From Moraxella sp. (GTDB lineage: Bacteria > Pseudomonadota > Gammaproteobacteria > Pseudomonadales > Moraxellaceae), in the NCBI RefSeq assembly GCF_024227015.1, contig NZ_JAAELD010000088.1:1-34529 (forward strand): a stretch of 34,529 nucleotides of DNA. Direction: 5' to 3'. The notes below the pieces were generated by a model. It was not told the DNA's origin. It was given only the letters and a program-made list of their open reading frames with translations, and searched no databases. The position numbers were made by a program, and so were the translations under genes. This document shows, in pieces, positions 1-11,114 of the stretch (positions are counted from its first letter, which is position 1; the number at the start of each line of letters is the position of its first letter).

Positions 1-1010
1 AGAATGTCTGGGTTGTCATCAGGCTGTACGTCATTACCCTCTTTTAGGATACGACCCCATAGACGCGGCATGACAGTCAGCTTACCCCATTCCATGCCTG
101 CCATCATGTAGGCACGATTCCATGAACGTGACAACCGCTCCCCTTCGCCATTAGAGTGATGCACCAAGCCACCGCCAAGCATTCTTAGACGACCGCCAAA
201 TGGTAAATCCGCCGACACAGGCTGAGTGACAAATACTTCTGGTTCATAATCATGAGCACGGAATGGGCGAGAGTTATCCTCATTATAAATCTGCCAATGC
301 GCCATGTGGGTATAGCCAAACCATAGGTCTGCATTCGTTCCAAAGACATCATCCATCATTTTTGATTTTAATGACACTTGGAATTTTAGCTCTGGCGCAC
401 GCTGATCATTTGGTGTGTAGTTCACGGTTTCTTGATTTGGCGTGCTAGGATGGCGGTTTGGCTTGCCGTGAAAATACATCGGCAAGATATAAACAGGGTT
501 ATGTGGGCGTACGCGCCACAGCCCTGCCTCGCTGTTCTTGTCCAAATCATAGCTTAAAGACAGCGGTGTATAGCTGCTGGCCAGACGCTGCACTTCAGCT
601 TCATTGATTGCTACATTGGCATTGTTATCAGCGGTGTGTTCAATGGCATCTTGAGCGGATGGTTCAGCGAACACCACTTGGCGCTTACCAGTAATGCTAC
701 GAATGGTCTCACCCAATGCAATTGGTTGTTTTTGTTGAAGTACAGCAGGCTTGTTGCCTTTGGCGATCGAATCAAAACACGCCAAACGTGCCGCATCACT
801 AACCACCGCCGCACACTCATAAAACAATGACTCACCCTCAACACGACTCTTAATCGGTGCCTCAATCGCGTCAGTCGTAACATCAATAACCTCCGCCGCT
901 GTCTCAGATGTGGCAGGCAGTGGAGCTTCAACACCATCGTTGGCGATGGCATTCATCGTGATCAATAACGTCGCTGCGAGCGCTGTTTTTGTAAAGATAT
1001 GAGCATTCAT
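1..1010 (-). CDS. pldA: Outer membrane phospholipase A (PldA), C-terminal part outside the window
   Basis: My reverse-strand translation from ATG at 1010 gives MNAHIFTKTALAATLLITMNAIANDG... (signal peptide) then ...YILPMYFHGKPNRHPS...NYTPNDQRAPELKFQVSLKSKMMDDVFG..LWFGYTHMAHWQIYNEDNSRPFRAHDYEPEVFVT..GGRLRMLGGGLVHHSNGEGERLSRSWNRAYMMAGMEWGKLTVMPRLWGRI, with the PLA1-type HHSNG active-site motif. Runs off the window start, so absent from the ORF track. Confidence 0.92.
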   Translation of the reverse strand, partial: MNAHIFTKTALAATLLITMNAIANDGVEAPLPATSETAAEVIDVTTDAIEAPIKSRVEGESLFYECAAVVSDAARLACFDSIAKGNKPAVLQQKQPIALGETIRSITGKRQVVFAEPSAQDAIEHTADNNANVAINEAEVQRLASSYTPLSLSYDLDKNSEAGLWRVRPHNPVYILPMYFHGKPNRHPSTPNQETVNYTPNDQRAPELKFQVSLKSKMMDDVFGTNADLWFGYTHMAHWQIYNEDNSRPFRAHDYEPEVFVTQPVSADLPFGGRLRMLGGGLVHHSNGEGERLSRSWNRAYMMAGMEWGKLTVMPRLWGRILKEGNDVQPDDNPDI

Positions 1011-1046
1011 AATGATACCTAGTTTCTAAAAAATCTTTGATTGCGC

Positions 1047-1529
1047 TCACTCAAAGCGCTCACCTTGATGTTCGATATAGCCACCTTGATGACGACCCGC
1101 TGGATCATGATGCGTCCAATGCACCACACCGCCTTTGTCGGTGTATTCATATTCGCCATAAAAACCTACGTCATCGCCTTTTTTGAGTTTCGCCACCCGT
1201 GGCGCAAGGTCAATGTTATGCGCAATCAACACCTTGTGTTTGCTGTCTTCTAGACGGACGATGAATTTTTGATGGCGTGAGCCTTTGTTGTCATCAGGCA
1301 ATATCGCCGTCACACGACCACAGCCTCGCACTTGGACGTCTGAACGCTGCTGATGGTAGCTGTCAAGAATCGGTTGGTTATTGCAAAACTGGTGTGCGGA
1401 TGATTGCCGAGCCTTGGTGGAAATTGGCTCAGCGACATGTTGCTTTTGGATGGGCTTATCTAATTCGCAGCCTGTCAGCGCCAGTGCGCCTAGGACGAAT
1501 ACAGACAACACCTTAGCCATTACCTTCAT
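1047..1529 (-). CDS. DUF3465-type putative lipoprotein
   Basis: ORF of 160 aa; N-terminal lipobox (ALTGC); body [25 protein letters not shown]...[49 protein letters not shown] resembles DUF3465. Confidence 0.8.
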   Translation of the reverse strand: MKVMAKVLSVFVLGALALTGCELDKPIQKQHVAEPISTKARQSSAHQFCNNQPILDSYHQQRSDVQVRGCGRVTAILPDDNKGSRHQKFIVRLEDSKHKVLIAHNIDLAPRVAKLKKGDDVGFYGEYEYTDKGGVVHWTHHDPAGRHQGGYIEHQGERFE

Positions 1530-1624
1530 AAGTATGTCATCATTTTTGATAAAATGGGTATATTTTAGCTTAATTTTTATCAGTTTTATATCAAATCTTA
1601 AAGATTTTTAACAAATCACTACAT

Positions 1625-2608
1625 TTAAATGTCGATTGACAGTGCTTTATCTAATAAGATTCGCCCTTTTGGTGTGCGCTGAATGTAGCCTTGCTGAATC
1701 AAATAAGGCTCGATAACATCTTCTAGCGTCCCTCTGTCTTCTGCCATCGCCGCAGCAATCGCCTCCACGCCCGCAGGTCTGCCATCGAAGCGATCTTTTA
1801 GCATGAGCAAATAGCGTCTATCAAGATGATCAAGCCCCTGCTTATCCACTGACAGCATATCTAACGCTGAGCTTGCCATGTGCTCGGTCACCACGCCATC
1901 ACCCTTCACTTCAGCATAGTCGCGCACACGACGCAGCAGGCGATTGGCGATACGTGGCGTACCACGGCTTCGGCGAGCCACCTCGATCGCCCCGCCTTTA
2001 TCCATGGCAATATCCATCAGTCTCGCCGCACGCTCAACAATGGTCGTCAAATCCGCCACATTATAAAATTCGAGTCGCTGCACGATGCCAAATCGATCTC
2101 GTAAAGGCGCGGTTAATAGCCCTGCACGTGTGGTCGCCGCCACCAGAGTAAAAGGCGGTAAATCAAGCTTAATCGAACGCGCGGCAGGGCCTTCGCCAAT
2201 CATGATATCAAGCTGATAATCTTCCATCGCAGGGTACAATATCTCTTCGATGACAGGACTTAGACGATGAATCTCGTCAATGAATAATACATCACCTTCT
2301 TCAAGATTGGTCAGCATCGCCGCCAGATCTCCAGCCCGCTCAAGCACGGGGCCTGATGTCGAGCGCAGATTACCACCCATTTCACGCGCGATGATGTTGG
2401 CAAGCGTTGTCTTGCCAAGCCCTGGCGGTCCAAAAATAAGCGTATGATCAAGGGCTTCTTGGCGCTGTCTGGCCGCCGTAATAAAGACCTCCATCTGCTC
2501 ACGAACCTTAGGCTGTCCGATATAATCAGACAAAGTTGCAGGGCGTATTGCACGATCTAATACGTCGTCTTTTTTTGGATTGGGGTCGATTAGACGGTTC
2601 TGACTCAT
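1625..2608 (-). CDS. ruvB: Holliday junction ATP-dependent DNA helicase RuvB
   Basis: [16 protein letters not shown], Walker [40 protein letters not shown] track starts at a TTG (2626); the internal ATG (MSQNRLIDP) is more likely. Confidence 0.97.
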   Translation of the reverse strand: MSQNRLIDPNPKKDDVLDRAIRPATLSDYIGQPKVREQMEVFITAARQRQEALDHTLIFGPPGLGKTTLANIIAREMGGNLRSTSGPVLERAGDLAAMLTNLEEGDVLFIDEIHRLSPVIEEILYPAMEDYQLDIMIGEGPAARSIKLDLPPFTLVAATTRAGLLTAPLRDRFGIVQRLEFYNVADLTTIVERAARLMDIAMDKGGAIEVARRSRGTPRIANRLLRRVRDYAEVKGDGVVTEHMASSALDMLSVDKQGLDHLDRRYLLMLKDRFDGRPAGVEAIAAAMAEDRGTLEDVIEPYLIQQGYIQRTPKGRILLDKALSIDI

Positions 2609-2981
2609 TGTGATTCTTGTTCTCAAAATACTCTAAAAATAGCAAATAGTATAAAGGATTTTTGGTTATTTGTCGCCACCATTCTTGGTAAGGCACTGCC
2701 CGCGCTGCACCTTATAGATAAAGCCAAATCTATCAACTTGTAATCATCCGTTAATGTATAAGACAGATTATCGCCATGGTGATTATTTTAAATCACAAAA
2801 TAATCATAACTTTCAATGATTTATGAATAAATGATTAAAATTAATATTACCAAATTTACACTCGTGTTGCTAATTTTTGAGGAAATAAACAATAACACAA
2901 CACTTTCACCAAGGATTTTATATGACTTTTTTGGTGTAAAGATTTATTATATACGCAACTTAAATTTAGCGTATATTTTGC

Positions 2982-3455
2982 ATGGTCATCACTAAAGTCT
3001 CAAACGCCTTGTCATCGCCATTCATCGCGCACTCATTCGGCATTGTTCGCACTCATCTTAACGTGAAGTCAATCATCTGTTTGATGGTTATCTTGGCGAG
3101 CATGATGAATTTTGCCCACGCCAACCCACGCTTCATGGCGACTCACGGCACGTCTTATCAGTCATCTGAGCCAGATTTGGCGGTGACACAGTATGAGCTT
3201 GCTTTGGTGCAGGTGTTGTCTGAGATCTGTCCGCCCATGCTGACCGCCAATCAGCGCGTTGCATTTACCCGCGCTTACAATCAACAATTACGCTCATTCA
3301 TCCTGACATCCGCCAGCCCAAATGACACGCTGCGACGGATGCATTCACAGCGTAACTATCGTAACGCCCTAAATAGCGTGCGCGCATGGACGGCAAGCTA
3401 TCCAAAAGCTCAAAATCGCAAATTATGTCTACAGTTCGCTGAAGTTGAATTTTAA
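2982..3455 (+). CDS. Hypothetical secreted protein
   Basis: 157-aa ORF. An internal GTG at 3063 would give a cleaner signal peptide (MKSIICLMVILASMMNFAHA). No family recognised. Confidence 0.6.
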   Translation: MVITKVSNALSSPFIAHSFGIVRTHLNVKSIICLMVILASMMNFAHANPRFMATHGTSYQSSEPDLAVTQYELALVQVLSEICPPMLTANQRVAFTRAYNQQLRSFILTSASPNDTLRRMHSQRNYRNALNSVRAWTASYPKAQNRKLCLQFAEVEF

Positions 3456-3470
3456 ACCTATTATTATAAG

Positions 3471-3497
3471 AAGCCGTCTCAAAGTCGGCTTTTTTAT
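3471..3497 (+). terminator. Rho-independent terminator
   Basis: AAGCCG-tctcaaagt-CGGCTT followed by a T run. Confidence 0.75.
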
Positions 3498-3556
3498 TTG
3501 TCAAAATTTTGTTAAGATAAGCATAAAATAATCACATAACAAGACCGAGAATCATC

Positions 3557-4561
3557 ATGTCAAATCACACTTTTAATCGTCAATTTCCCCTAACTCGCAT
3601 GAGACGCCTGCGCGTGTCCGATGGTATTCGAGACATGGTCGCTGAGACGCATCTAAAGCCTTACCATCTCATTGCGCCGCTGTTCGTGATCGAAGGTAAG
3701 AACGAACGCCAAAGCATCAAGAGCATGCCTGATGTTGAACGATTGTCGATTGATCTGACCATAGATTACGTCAAACAGCTATATAGCGAAGGCGTGCGCA
3801 TGGTGGATATTTTCCCTGTGATTGACCCTGCATTAAAAAGCCCCAATGGCGAAAACGCCTATCACTCAGACACGCTTGCTGTGCGCGCCGTTCGCGAGAT
3901 TAAGGACACCTGCCCTGATATGATCGTCATGACCGATGTGGCGCTCGATCCTTACACCACCCACGGGCAAGATGGCATCATTGACGAGACTGGCTACGTC
4001 ATGAATGACATCACCATCGAGACTTTGGTTAAGCAGACGTTGGCTCACGCACGCGCTGGCGCTGATGTCATCTCTCCTTCTGACATGATGGATGGTCGCA
4101 TTCGTGCGATGCGTGAGGCGCTGGAGCTTGACGGCTTTGTCAATACTGCCATCATGGCATATTCTGCCAAATACGCATCCGCCTACTACGGACCATTTCG
4201 CGATGCAGTCGGCTCATCGGGCAATCTAAAAGGGCATAAAAAACAATATCAAATGAACCCCGCCAATCTTGCCGAAGCCCTGCATGAAGTCGCCCTTGAC
4301 ATCAGTGAAGGCGCGGACATGGTCATGGTAAAACCCGGTCAGCCCTACCTAGATGTGGCGCGCGAAGTCAAGGATCAATTTGGTGTGCCCACATTCGCCT
4401 ATCAAGTCTCTGGCGAATACGCCATGCACATGGCCGCAATCCAAAACGGCTGGCTCACTGATGCAGTTATCCTAGAGAGCCTGATTGGCTTTAGACGTGC
4501 AGGCTGCGATGGTATCTTGACCTACTTCGCCCTAAAGGCAAGTCGTATGATGAATGAATAA
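3557..4561 (+). CDS. hemB: Delta-aminolevulinic acid dehydratase (porphobilinogen synthase)
   Basis: RMRRLRVSDGIRDMVAET, DVALDPYTTHGQDGI, SPSDMMDGRI, VMVKPGQPYLD, YQVSGEYAM. Confidence 0.97.
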   Translation: MSNHTFNRQFPLTRMRRLRVSDGIRDMVAETHLKPYHLIAPLFVIEGKNERQSIKSMPDVERLSIDLTIDYVKQLYSEGVRMVDIFPVIDPALKSPNGENAYHSDTLAVRAVREIKDTCPDMIVMTDVALDPYTTHGQDGIIDETGYVMNDITIETLVKQTLAHARAGADVISPSDMMDGRIRAMREALELDGFVNTAIMAYSAKYASAYYGPFRDAVGSSGNLKGHKKQYQMNPANLAEALHEVALDISEGADMVMVKPGQPYLDVAREVKDQFGVPTFAYQVSGEYAMHMAAIQNGWLTDAVILESLIGFRRAGCDGILTYFALKASRMMNE

Positions 4562-4685
4562 GTTTTTAAGGTTCTGTTAACGGGCTAGAATGTAGGTGTG
4601 ATTATTCACACCCATTTATCTATTCATACGATCCAATAAAGACAAAAACTGTCATCTGACTTTACAGGCATTAATAATTTATTCT

Positions 4686-4714
4686 AAAAAACCACGCCAG
4701 ATGAGTGGTTTTTA
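4686..4714 (+). terminator. Rho-independent terminator
   Basis: AAAAACCAC-gccagatga-GTGGTTTTT. Confidence 0.75.
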
Positions 4715-4792
4715 TCATTCAACTCTTAACTTTTTTCTCATTAATTAACAAAAAACACTCATCAATCAGACCTAGCACCACCCCAAAAATCA

Positions 4793-4801
4793 TGCTAGAA
4801 T
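4793..4801 (+). promoter_or_regulatory. Extended -10 promoter element for maeB
   Basis: TGCTAGAAT (TGn + TAgAAT), 37 nt before the ATG; no convincing -35. Confidence 0.5.
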
Positions 4802-4837
4802 AAACCCGTTAATTTCACAAAAAATCAGGAAAATTCC

Positions 4838-7171
4838 ATGTCCCAACAAAATGTCTCAAATCAGGACAAAACACAAGATACCGCATTTCAATCTGACATT
4901 GATGCTCAGCGTTTACAATTCGAACAAAACGCCCTGCATTATCACGAACACCCTCGCCCAGGTAAGATCTCTGTCACCCCAACCAAACAAATCGCCAACC
5001 AACGCGACTTGGCTCTAGCCTACTCTCCCGGCGTTGCTGTACCATGTCTTGAAATCGAAAAAGACCCAAAACTTGCCGCCAAATACACCGCTCGCTCCAA
5101 CCTAGTTGGCGTCATCACCAATGGTACCGCCGTACTCGGTCTGGGCAACATTGGCGCACTGGCATCAAAACCTGTGATGGAAGGTAAAGGTGTACTGTTT
5201 AAGAAATTTGCAGGCATTGATGTATTCGACATCGAAATCAACGAAAACGACCCAGACAAATTCATCGAAACCGTTGCAAGCTTAGAGCCGACTTTTGGCG
5301 GTATTAACCTAGAAGACATCAAAGCACCAGAGTGCTTTAAAATTGAGCGTGAACTTCGTAGCCGCATGAACATCCCTGTGTTCCATGACGACCAACATGG
5401 CACAGCGATTATCTCGGCAGCCGCTCTGCTTAACGCCCTAAAATTAAACGGCAAAAACATCAGCGACATCACGCTGGTCTGCTCAGGCGCAGGCGCAGCA
5501 GCGATCTCATGTCTTGATCTGGCGGTAGCACTGGGCGTTCGTAAAGAAAACATCTACGTACTAGATTCAAAAGGCGTCATCACCACCAGCCGCGAGAACC
5601 TAGACGAGTCAAAACAACGCTACGCACGCGACACAGACAAGATCACCTTGGCAGAAGTCATGGTAAATGCGGACGTATTCTTAGGCCTGTCAGGTCCTGG
5701 CGTCGTCTCTCAAGACATGGTGCGTTCGATGGCCCGAGATCCGATCATCTTCGCCCTGGCCAACCCAACCCCAGAGATCATGCCAGAGCTTGCCCACGCC
5801 GTACGTTCGGACGTGATCATGGCGACAGGTCGTTCAGATTATCCAAACCAAGTAAATAACGCGCTTTGCTTCCCGTACATCTTCCGTGGTGCGCTGGATG
5901 TGGGTGCAACGGTCGTGAACGAAGAGATGAAACTTGCCTGCGTGCACGCCATCGCAGCCATGGCACACACAGAATCTACCGAGCTAGAAGATGATGGCAA
6001 ATCTGCCAAATCATTCGGTCGTGAGTATCTAATCCCTGGCCCGCTAGAGCCAAACCTAATCCTAGAGATTGCTCCTGCCGTTGCAAAAGCGGCGATGGAC
6101 ACAGGCGTTGCGACATTGCCTATCGAAGATTTCGATGCGTATCGTCAGACGCTATCTGAATTCGTCTACAACACCGCTCTTGCGATGAAGCCTGTATTCA
6201 ACAAGGCCAAACGCAATCCAAAACGCATCGTGTACGCAGAAGGCGAAGACATCAACGTACTGCGCGCTGTGCAAGTTGTGGTCGATGAGAAGATCGCTAC
6301 GCCAATTCTTGTTGGTCGCCCTGATGTTATTAAGCAAGAAATCAACGCACTTGGTCTGCGCCTGATCGACGGTGAGAACATCACCATCATCGACCCAAAC
6401 AACAACCCACGCTACGAAGAATACAGCCAGCATCACTATACCACCAACCAACGTAACGGTGTCAGCCTAGAATTGGCTCGCCGTGATGTGCGTCGTAAGA
6501 CGACATTGATCGCATCATTGATGGTAGAGCTTGGCGACGCTGACGGTCTGATCTGTGGTACGTTTGGTTTCTATCACCTACATCTAAAATACCTAAACCA
6601 AGTCATTGGCAAAAAAGAAGGTGTCAGCAACTTCTACGCGATGAGCGCCGTATTGATGCAAAACCGCAACCTATTCATCGCCGATACCTACATCAATGAC
6701 GACCCAACCGCTGAGGAGTTGGCTGAGATGACCATCTTGGCAGCCAAGAGCGTGCGTCGCTTTGGCATCACACCAAAAGTTGCCCTACTGTCACACTCAA
6801 ACTTCGGCACGTCAGACCGCGAATCTGCTGTGAAGATGCGCAAGGTTCACGACATCCTAACTCAGATGAATGTTGATTTTGAATTTGATGGTGAAATGCA
6901 CGGTGACATCGCACTAGATGAGCGCATGCGCAAGCAAAGCTATCCATTTAGCTCACTTCAAGGCTCAGCGAACCTGCTGATCCTACCGACGCTAGATGCT
7001 GCTAACATCGCTTTCAACCTTCTAAAAACTGCTACAGGCTCGGCCGCACTAGGTCCGATTCTACTGGGCGCAGACAAGCCTGTACACATTCTTACCCCAT
7101 CAGCTACCGCACGTCGTATCGTCAACATGACGGCGCTGACTGTGAACGATGTTCAAGAAATGCAAGCTTAA
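4838..7171 (+). CDS. maeB: NADP-dependent malic enzyme with C-terminal phosphotransacetylase-like domain
   Basis: 777 aa; [41 protein letters not shown]-terminal PTA-like domain ([30 protein letters not shown]). Confidence 0.96.
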   Translation: MSQQNVSNQDKTQDTAFQSDIDAQRLQFEQNALHYHEHPRPGKISVTPTKQIANQRDLALAYSPGVAVPCLEIEKDPKLAAKYTARSNLVGVITNGTAVLGLGNIGALASKPVMEGKGVLFKKFAGIDVFDIEINENDPDKFIETVASLEPTFGGINLEDIKAPECFKIERELRSRMNIPVFHDDQHGTAIISAAALLNALKLNGKNISDITLVCSGAGAAAISCLDLAVALGVRKENIYVLDSKGVITTSRENLDESKQRYARDTDKITLAEVMVNADVFLGLSGPGVVSQDMVRSMARDPIIFALANPTPEIMPELAHAVRSDVIMATGRSDYPNQVNNALCFPYIFRGALDVGATVVNEEMKLACVHAIAAMAHTESTELEDDGKSAKSFGREYLIPGPLEPNLILEIAPAVAKAAMDTGVATLPIEDFDAYRQTLSEFVYNTALAMKPVFNKAKRNPKRIVYAEGEDINVLRAVQVVVDEKIATPILVGRPDVIKQEINALGLRLIDGENITIIDPNNNPRYEEYSQHHYTTNQRNGVSLELARRDVRRKTTLIASLMVELGDADGLICGTFGFYHLHLKYLNQVIGKKEGVSNFYAMSAVLMQNRNLFIADTYINDDPTAEELAEMTILAAKSVRRFGITPKVALLSHSNFGTSDRESAVKMRKVHDILTQMNVDFEFDGEMHGDIALDERMRKQSYPFSSLQGSANLLILPTLDAANIAFNLLKTATGSAALGPILLGADKPVHILTPSATARRIVNMTALTVNDVQEMQA

Positions 7172-7185
7172 GCAATCTCATAGAC

Positions 7186-7216
7186 AAAAGACCTTGCCAC
7201 GCAGGGTCTTTTTTTT
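7186..7216 (+). terminator. Rho-independent terminator after maeB
   Basis: AAAGACC-ttgccacgca-GGGTCTTTTTTTT. Confidence 0.85.
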
Positions 7217-7264
7217 ATGTCAAAAAAACAGTACAATCAAACAAATTTCAATGGTGATTCATCG

Positions 7265-8434
7265 ATGCAAATTTATCTGGTAGGCGGTGCGGTGCGCGAT
7301 ACCCTGTTAAACCTCCCCATTAAAGACAAGGATTTTATGGTTGTGGGTGGTTCGGTAGAGCAGATGCTGGCACAAGGCTTTGAGCAGGTGGGCGCGGATT
7401 TTCCTGTATTCTTACACCCCATCACACACGCTGAATATGCCCTAGCCCGCACCGAAAGAAAAAGCGGACACGGCTATCAAGGCTTTAGCGTAAGCACGAA
7501 TAACGTCAGTCTAGAAGACGACCTCATGCGCCGCGACCTTACCATCAATGCGATGGCGATGCCTGTGCGCTCGCTTTTTGATGACACATTGACAGGGCAG
7601 ATCGTCGATCCTTATGATGGTCAAGATGATCTTGATAAAAAAGTATTGCGCCACGTCTCGCCTGCCTTTAGTGAAGATCCGCTTAGGGTGCTTAGGGTAG
7701 CGCGGTTTTATGCGCGGTTTTATGACATGGGCTTTGTGGTGGCAGATGAGACCGCTACACTAATGCAAAGCATCGCTAGAGACGGCGAGCTCAACCATCT
7801 AAGTCGCGAACGCATTTGGAGCGAATCGGCGCGAGCCCTGGGTGAGAAGCACGGATACGCGTATTTTAAGCTGCTATTAGAGCTTGCTATTTTAAAACAC
7901 ATCTTGCCAGAGCTGTCTGACAGCCTACAAGACAAAGTGCGACGAGAATCTGCATTTAATGCGTTAAAACGCTGTCCAGATGCACCCTTGACCATCAAAT
8001 TCGCCTTACTCATGTCGGTATTTTTAGATGATCCTGATGCTTTGGACAAGCTACAACACACCACCAATCGCCTGATGACGCCCAATCACATCAAGAACTT
8101 TGCCAAGGCGTTCATCACGCATTATGACAACATTCTAAAGCTGCCAAATGTGGATGCAGATACTCTGCTGTCTTTGATCGAACAGACACGCGCGCACAAA
8201 GACGATGAAACGATACGCCTATTGATGCAGGTGGTAAATGCACTACACAAGATTAACATATCAATGGAATTCATGATAAACGCCATCAAAATCTACAATA
8301 AAATTGGCATTAATGACGTCAATCCCAACCTAAAAGGCAAGGCAATCGGTGATGAGCTGACACGCTTAAGAAAAATCCAGCTCGCAGATTATTTAGATCG
8401 GTATTTAGAAGATACGACAAGGAAGCACTCATGA
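7265..8434 (+). CDS. cca: Multifunctional CCA protein / tRNA nucleotidyltransferase
   Basis: [56 protein letters not shown]-track start 7217 lies in the upstream terminator; ATG 7265 is the conserved start. Confidence 0.95.
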   Translation: MQIYLVGGAVRDTLLNLPIKDKDFMVVGGSVEQMLAQGFEQVGADFPVFLHPITHAEYALARTERKSGHGYQGFSVSTNNVSLEDDLMRRDLTINAMAMPVRSLFDDTLTGQIVDPYDGQDDLDKKVLRHVSPAFSEDPLRVLRVARFYARFYDMGFVVADETATLMQSIARDGELNHLSRERIWSESARALGEKHGYAYFKLLLELAILKHILPELSDSLQDKVRRESAFNALKRCPDAPLTIKFALLMSVFLDDPDALDKLQHTTNRLMTPNHIKNFAKAFITHYDNILKLPNVDADTLLSLIEQTRAHKDDETIRLLMQVVNALHKINISMEFMINAIKIYNKIGINDVNPNLKGKAIGDELTRLRKIQLADYLDRYLEDTTRKHS

Positions 8435-9207
8435 ATTCATCTAAAGTCGCCCTAGTCACAGGTGGTGCCAAGCGTATCGGGCATGCGATCACTCAGGCAT
8501 TGCACACACAGGGCTATGATGTCATCATTCATCACAATCACAGTCAAGATGCTGCCAAGGCACTTCGCGATGAGTTAAATGCCATTCGCCTAAATTCTGC
8601 CAACACCATCCAGGCCAACCTTAGCATCATTAATGACAGCGCCCTACTAAATCAATTCACCAACGATGTCATGTCACTGTTTGGACAGTTAGATCTATTG
8701 GTACATAACGCGTCTAGCTTCTATTCGACCTCGCTGAATGACGATCATGCAAATTGGCAGACACACTGGGATGATTTGTTCTTGACTAACGCCAAAGCGC
8801 CACTTTTTTTGAGTGTGGCTTTTAAAGATGAGCTTGCCAAGCAACACGGCGCCATCATCAGCCTGCTGGACATTCATGCGCGCGATAAGCCCTTTGTCGG
8901 CTACCCGATTTATAACATGGCAAAGGCTGCCCACCACATGATGGTGCAAAGCCTTGCGCTTGAGCTTGCGCCCAACATTCGCATCAATGGCGTATCGCCA
9001 GGCGTGAACATCTTTCCTGATGATAATCAAAACAGCGAATTAAACGACAGCACAAAACAAGCCCTAACCGACTCTGTGCCACTCGGTAAAATCGGCACAC
9101 CTCAAGACATCGCAAATGCCGTGGCGTTCTTGGCAGGTGCCGATTATATTACAGGTCAAGTGCTTGCCATTGATGGCGGGCGCAGCCTCACCCTAAAAGG
9201 TGGATGA
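8431..9207 (+). CDS. Short-chain dehydrogenase, pteridine/dihydromonapterin reductase (FolM)-like
   Basis: [25 protein letters not shown] in place of YxxxK context; [15 protein letters not shown]; 4-bp overlap with cca stop. Confidence 0.85.
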   Translation: MNSSKVALVTGGAKRIGHAITQALHTQGYDVIIHHNHSQDAAKALRDELNAIRLNSANTIQANLSIINDSALLNQFTNDVMSLFGQLDLLVHNASSFYSTSLNDDHANWQTHWDDLFLTNAKAPLFLSVAFKDELAKQHGAIISLLDIHARDKPFVGYPIYNMAKAAHHMMVQSLALELAPNIRINGVSPGVNIFPDDNQNSELNDSTKQALTDSVPLGKIGTPQDIANAVAFLAGADYITGQVLAIDGGRSLTLKGG

Positions 9208-9365
9208 CATTCTTGTATGTTTTGCTGACATATTTTGGCAATCATTAATGCGATGACAACCGCCCAAATACAAAACCCTTGCAATAACAAGGATTTAAAA
9301 TCCACCAATTTCCCGCTCAAGTTACAAAATTGTTGCCAAATGTGGCTTGTTTTTATCAAAAATAG

Positions 9366-9394
9366 CTGACAATGCTATTTTTTTACGGTACAAT
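9366..9394 (+). promoter_or_regulatory. Sigma70-type promoter
   Basis: CTGACA (9366-9371), exactly 17-nt spacer, TACAAT (9389-9394). Confidence 0.75.
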
Positions 9395-9420
9395 GCGCTT
9401 CTATTTTTCATCTGAAAAAT

Positions 9421-9459
9421 CCCAAATCTGCCACATCGGCGTTTTTGGGTTTTATTTTG
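9421..9459 (+). terminator. Promoter-proximal terminator-like hairpin in the permease leader (possible attenuator)
   Basis: CCCAAA-tct-GCC-acatc-GGC-gtt-TTTGGG followed by TTTTATTTTG. Confidence 0.5.
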
Positions 9460-9611
9460 TAAAAAATTCTTGGAGTTGATAGCTTAATCAAATCTCAAAC
9501 ACGCCCAAATCAGATTATCCCGATCTGTCATTAGCACGTTTGAAACAGTATTACGCACCCCAACGCCTTTTCTCTTTTTTGCGTTTACGCACGCTTTTGG
9601 AGGATAATACG

Positions 9612-10997
9612 TTGAGTATTTCACCTGTTCCTGCTAATGCTGCCAAGTTGCAGCGTAATCTTGGTCTATGGCACGTCATCATTATTGGTCTTGCCTATAT
9701 TCAGCCGATGACACTACTTGATACCTTTGGTATGGTATCTCGCGACAGTGGCGGTCATGTCCCCATGTCCTATATCTTTGCCCTGATTGCCATTTTGCTG
9801 ACATCAATTAGCTACGGTCATATGATACGGGCATACCCATCCTCAGGCTCTGCCTATACCTACACCCAAAAAGCAATCAACCCATCAATGGGCTTTATGG
9901 TCGGCTGGTCGAGCTGGCTAGACTACCTGCTTTCGCCGATGGTTAATATCATCTTGGCGGTGCTATATCTTGAAGCTCTATTCCCCTCGGTGAACCATTG
10001 GGTTTGGGTAATTGGCCTGACAGGTCTGATGACCATCGTCAATATTTTTGGCTCAAAGACCGTTGCCTACTTTAACAGCTGGATCGTAGCGGTGCAGTTG
10101 GTGGTTATTGCTGTATTCACCTATTTGATCTATAGCAAGCTACAAATGGCACAGTACGCTGCCAACACTCGCCCTGAAGACATCTATGAGCTGTGGAGCT
10201 TGAAGCCATTCTGGGATGAGATGACCAGCGTTGGTGCGTTGATCACAGGTGCGACCATTCTATGCTTCTCGTTCACAGGCTTTGACTCGATTTCTAGCCT
10301 TGCTGAAGAGACCAAAGACGTTAAAAACACCCTGCCAAAAGCAATGATTCTAACAACGCTGATCGCAGGTATGGTATTTATCATCAGCGGCTACTTCATG
10401 CAAGCTTACCTACCAAGTAGCCCTGAACTGTACTTTGAAGCGGTGGATGAGACTCAAGCAGAGATCTTGCTACTTGTGGGTGGTTCGGCATTCCAAGCGA
10501 TCGTACTGGGCTTTGCAATTGTCACAGTAATGGCGTCTGGTATCTCAGCTCATGCTGGCGTATCTCGTCTGATGTATGTGATGGGTCGTGACGGCGTGAT
10601 CAGCAATAAGATTTTTGGCCAATTAAGCCCGAAATTCTTCACTCCAGTGAACAACATCCTGATCGCAGGTGGCGTGGCATTGACCGCAGGCTTTATTAGC
10701 CTAGAGACAGTGGTAAACCTAATCAGCTTCGGTGCGTTGACTGCATTTAGCTTTGTGAACCTGTCGGTAATCTTCCGCTATGCCATTCGGGATAAACGCA
10801 TCAAAACCCCAAAAGAGATTTTTAACTACGTCATCATACCTACACTTGGCTTTATCAGCATCTTCTTGATGTGGCTAGAAGTGGATAGCATCACCTTTGG
10901 TGTGGGTATCTTCTGGGCATTCTTAGGCTTTATCTGGCTAAGCATCAAGACAGGCGGCTTCAAAAAGCCAGTACCTCAATACCGCGAAGACGTGTAA
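9612..10997 (+). CDS. APC-family permease, PuuP (putrescine importer)-like
   Basis: LWHVIIIGLAYIQPMTLLDTFGMVS..SGGHVPMSYIFAL..ILLTSISYGHMIRAYPSSGSAYTYTQKAINPSMGFMVGWSSWLDYLLSPMVN closely resembles PuuP as I recall it. The TTG at 9612 has a strong SD (GGAGG, 8-nt spacing); the track start at TTG 9540 does not. Confidence 0.82.
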   Translation: MSISPVPANAAKLQRNLGLWHVIIIGLAYIQPMTLLDTFGMVSRDSGGHVPMSYIFALIAILLTSISYGHMIRAYPSSGSAYTYTQKAINPSMGFMVGWSSWLDYLLSPMVNIILAVLYLEALFPSVNHWVWVIGLTGLMTIVNIFGSKTVAYFNSWIVAVQLVVIAVFTYLIYSKLQMAQYAANTRPEDIYELWSLKPFWDEMTSVGALITGATILCFSFTGFDSISSLAEETKDVKNTLPKAMILTTLIAGMVFIISGYFMQAYLPSSPELYFEAVDETQAEILLLVGGSAFQAIVLGFAIVTVMASGISAHAGVSRLMYVMGRDGVISNKIFGQLSPKFFTPVNNILIAGGVALTAGFISLETVVNLISFGALTAFSFVNLSVIFRYAIRDKRIKTPKEIFNYVIIPTLGFISIFLMWLEVDSITFGVGIFWAFLGFIWLSIKTGGFKKPVPQYREDV

Positions 10998-11011
10998 TGC
11001 GTTTCACATCC

Positions 11012-11042
11012 AAAAACCCTGTCAAGTTGGCAGGGTTTTTTG
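11012..11042 (+). terminator. Rho-independent terminator
   Basis: AAAACCCTG-tcaagttgg-CAGGGTTTTTT. Confidence 0.85.
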
Positions 11043-11114
11043 TTAAAATAATCATACAATTTTTCTTAAAAATCGTATTATAATAATAAAATAATCCCAC
11101 CCTTAGGTGACATC

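Noticed and set aside
2779-2796. Possible CRP/FNR site GTGATTATTTTAAATCAC
   Set aside because: Half-sites GTGA...TCAC are separated by 10 nt rather than 6, so it does not fit the CRP or FNR spacing; kept only as an unexplained inverted repeat.
5020-5553. 177-aa antisense ORF within maeB
   Set aside because: Shadow of a strongly codon-biased gene on the other strand; composition is Ser/Ala/Arg-rich with no recognisable domain or RBS.
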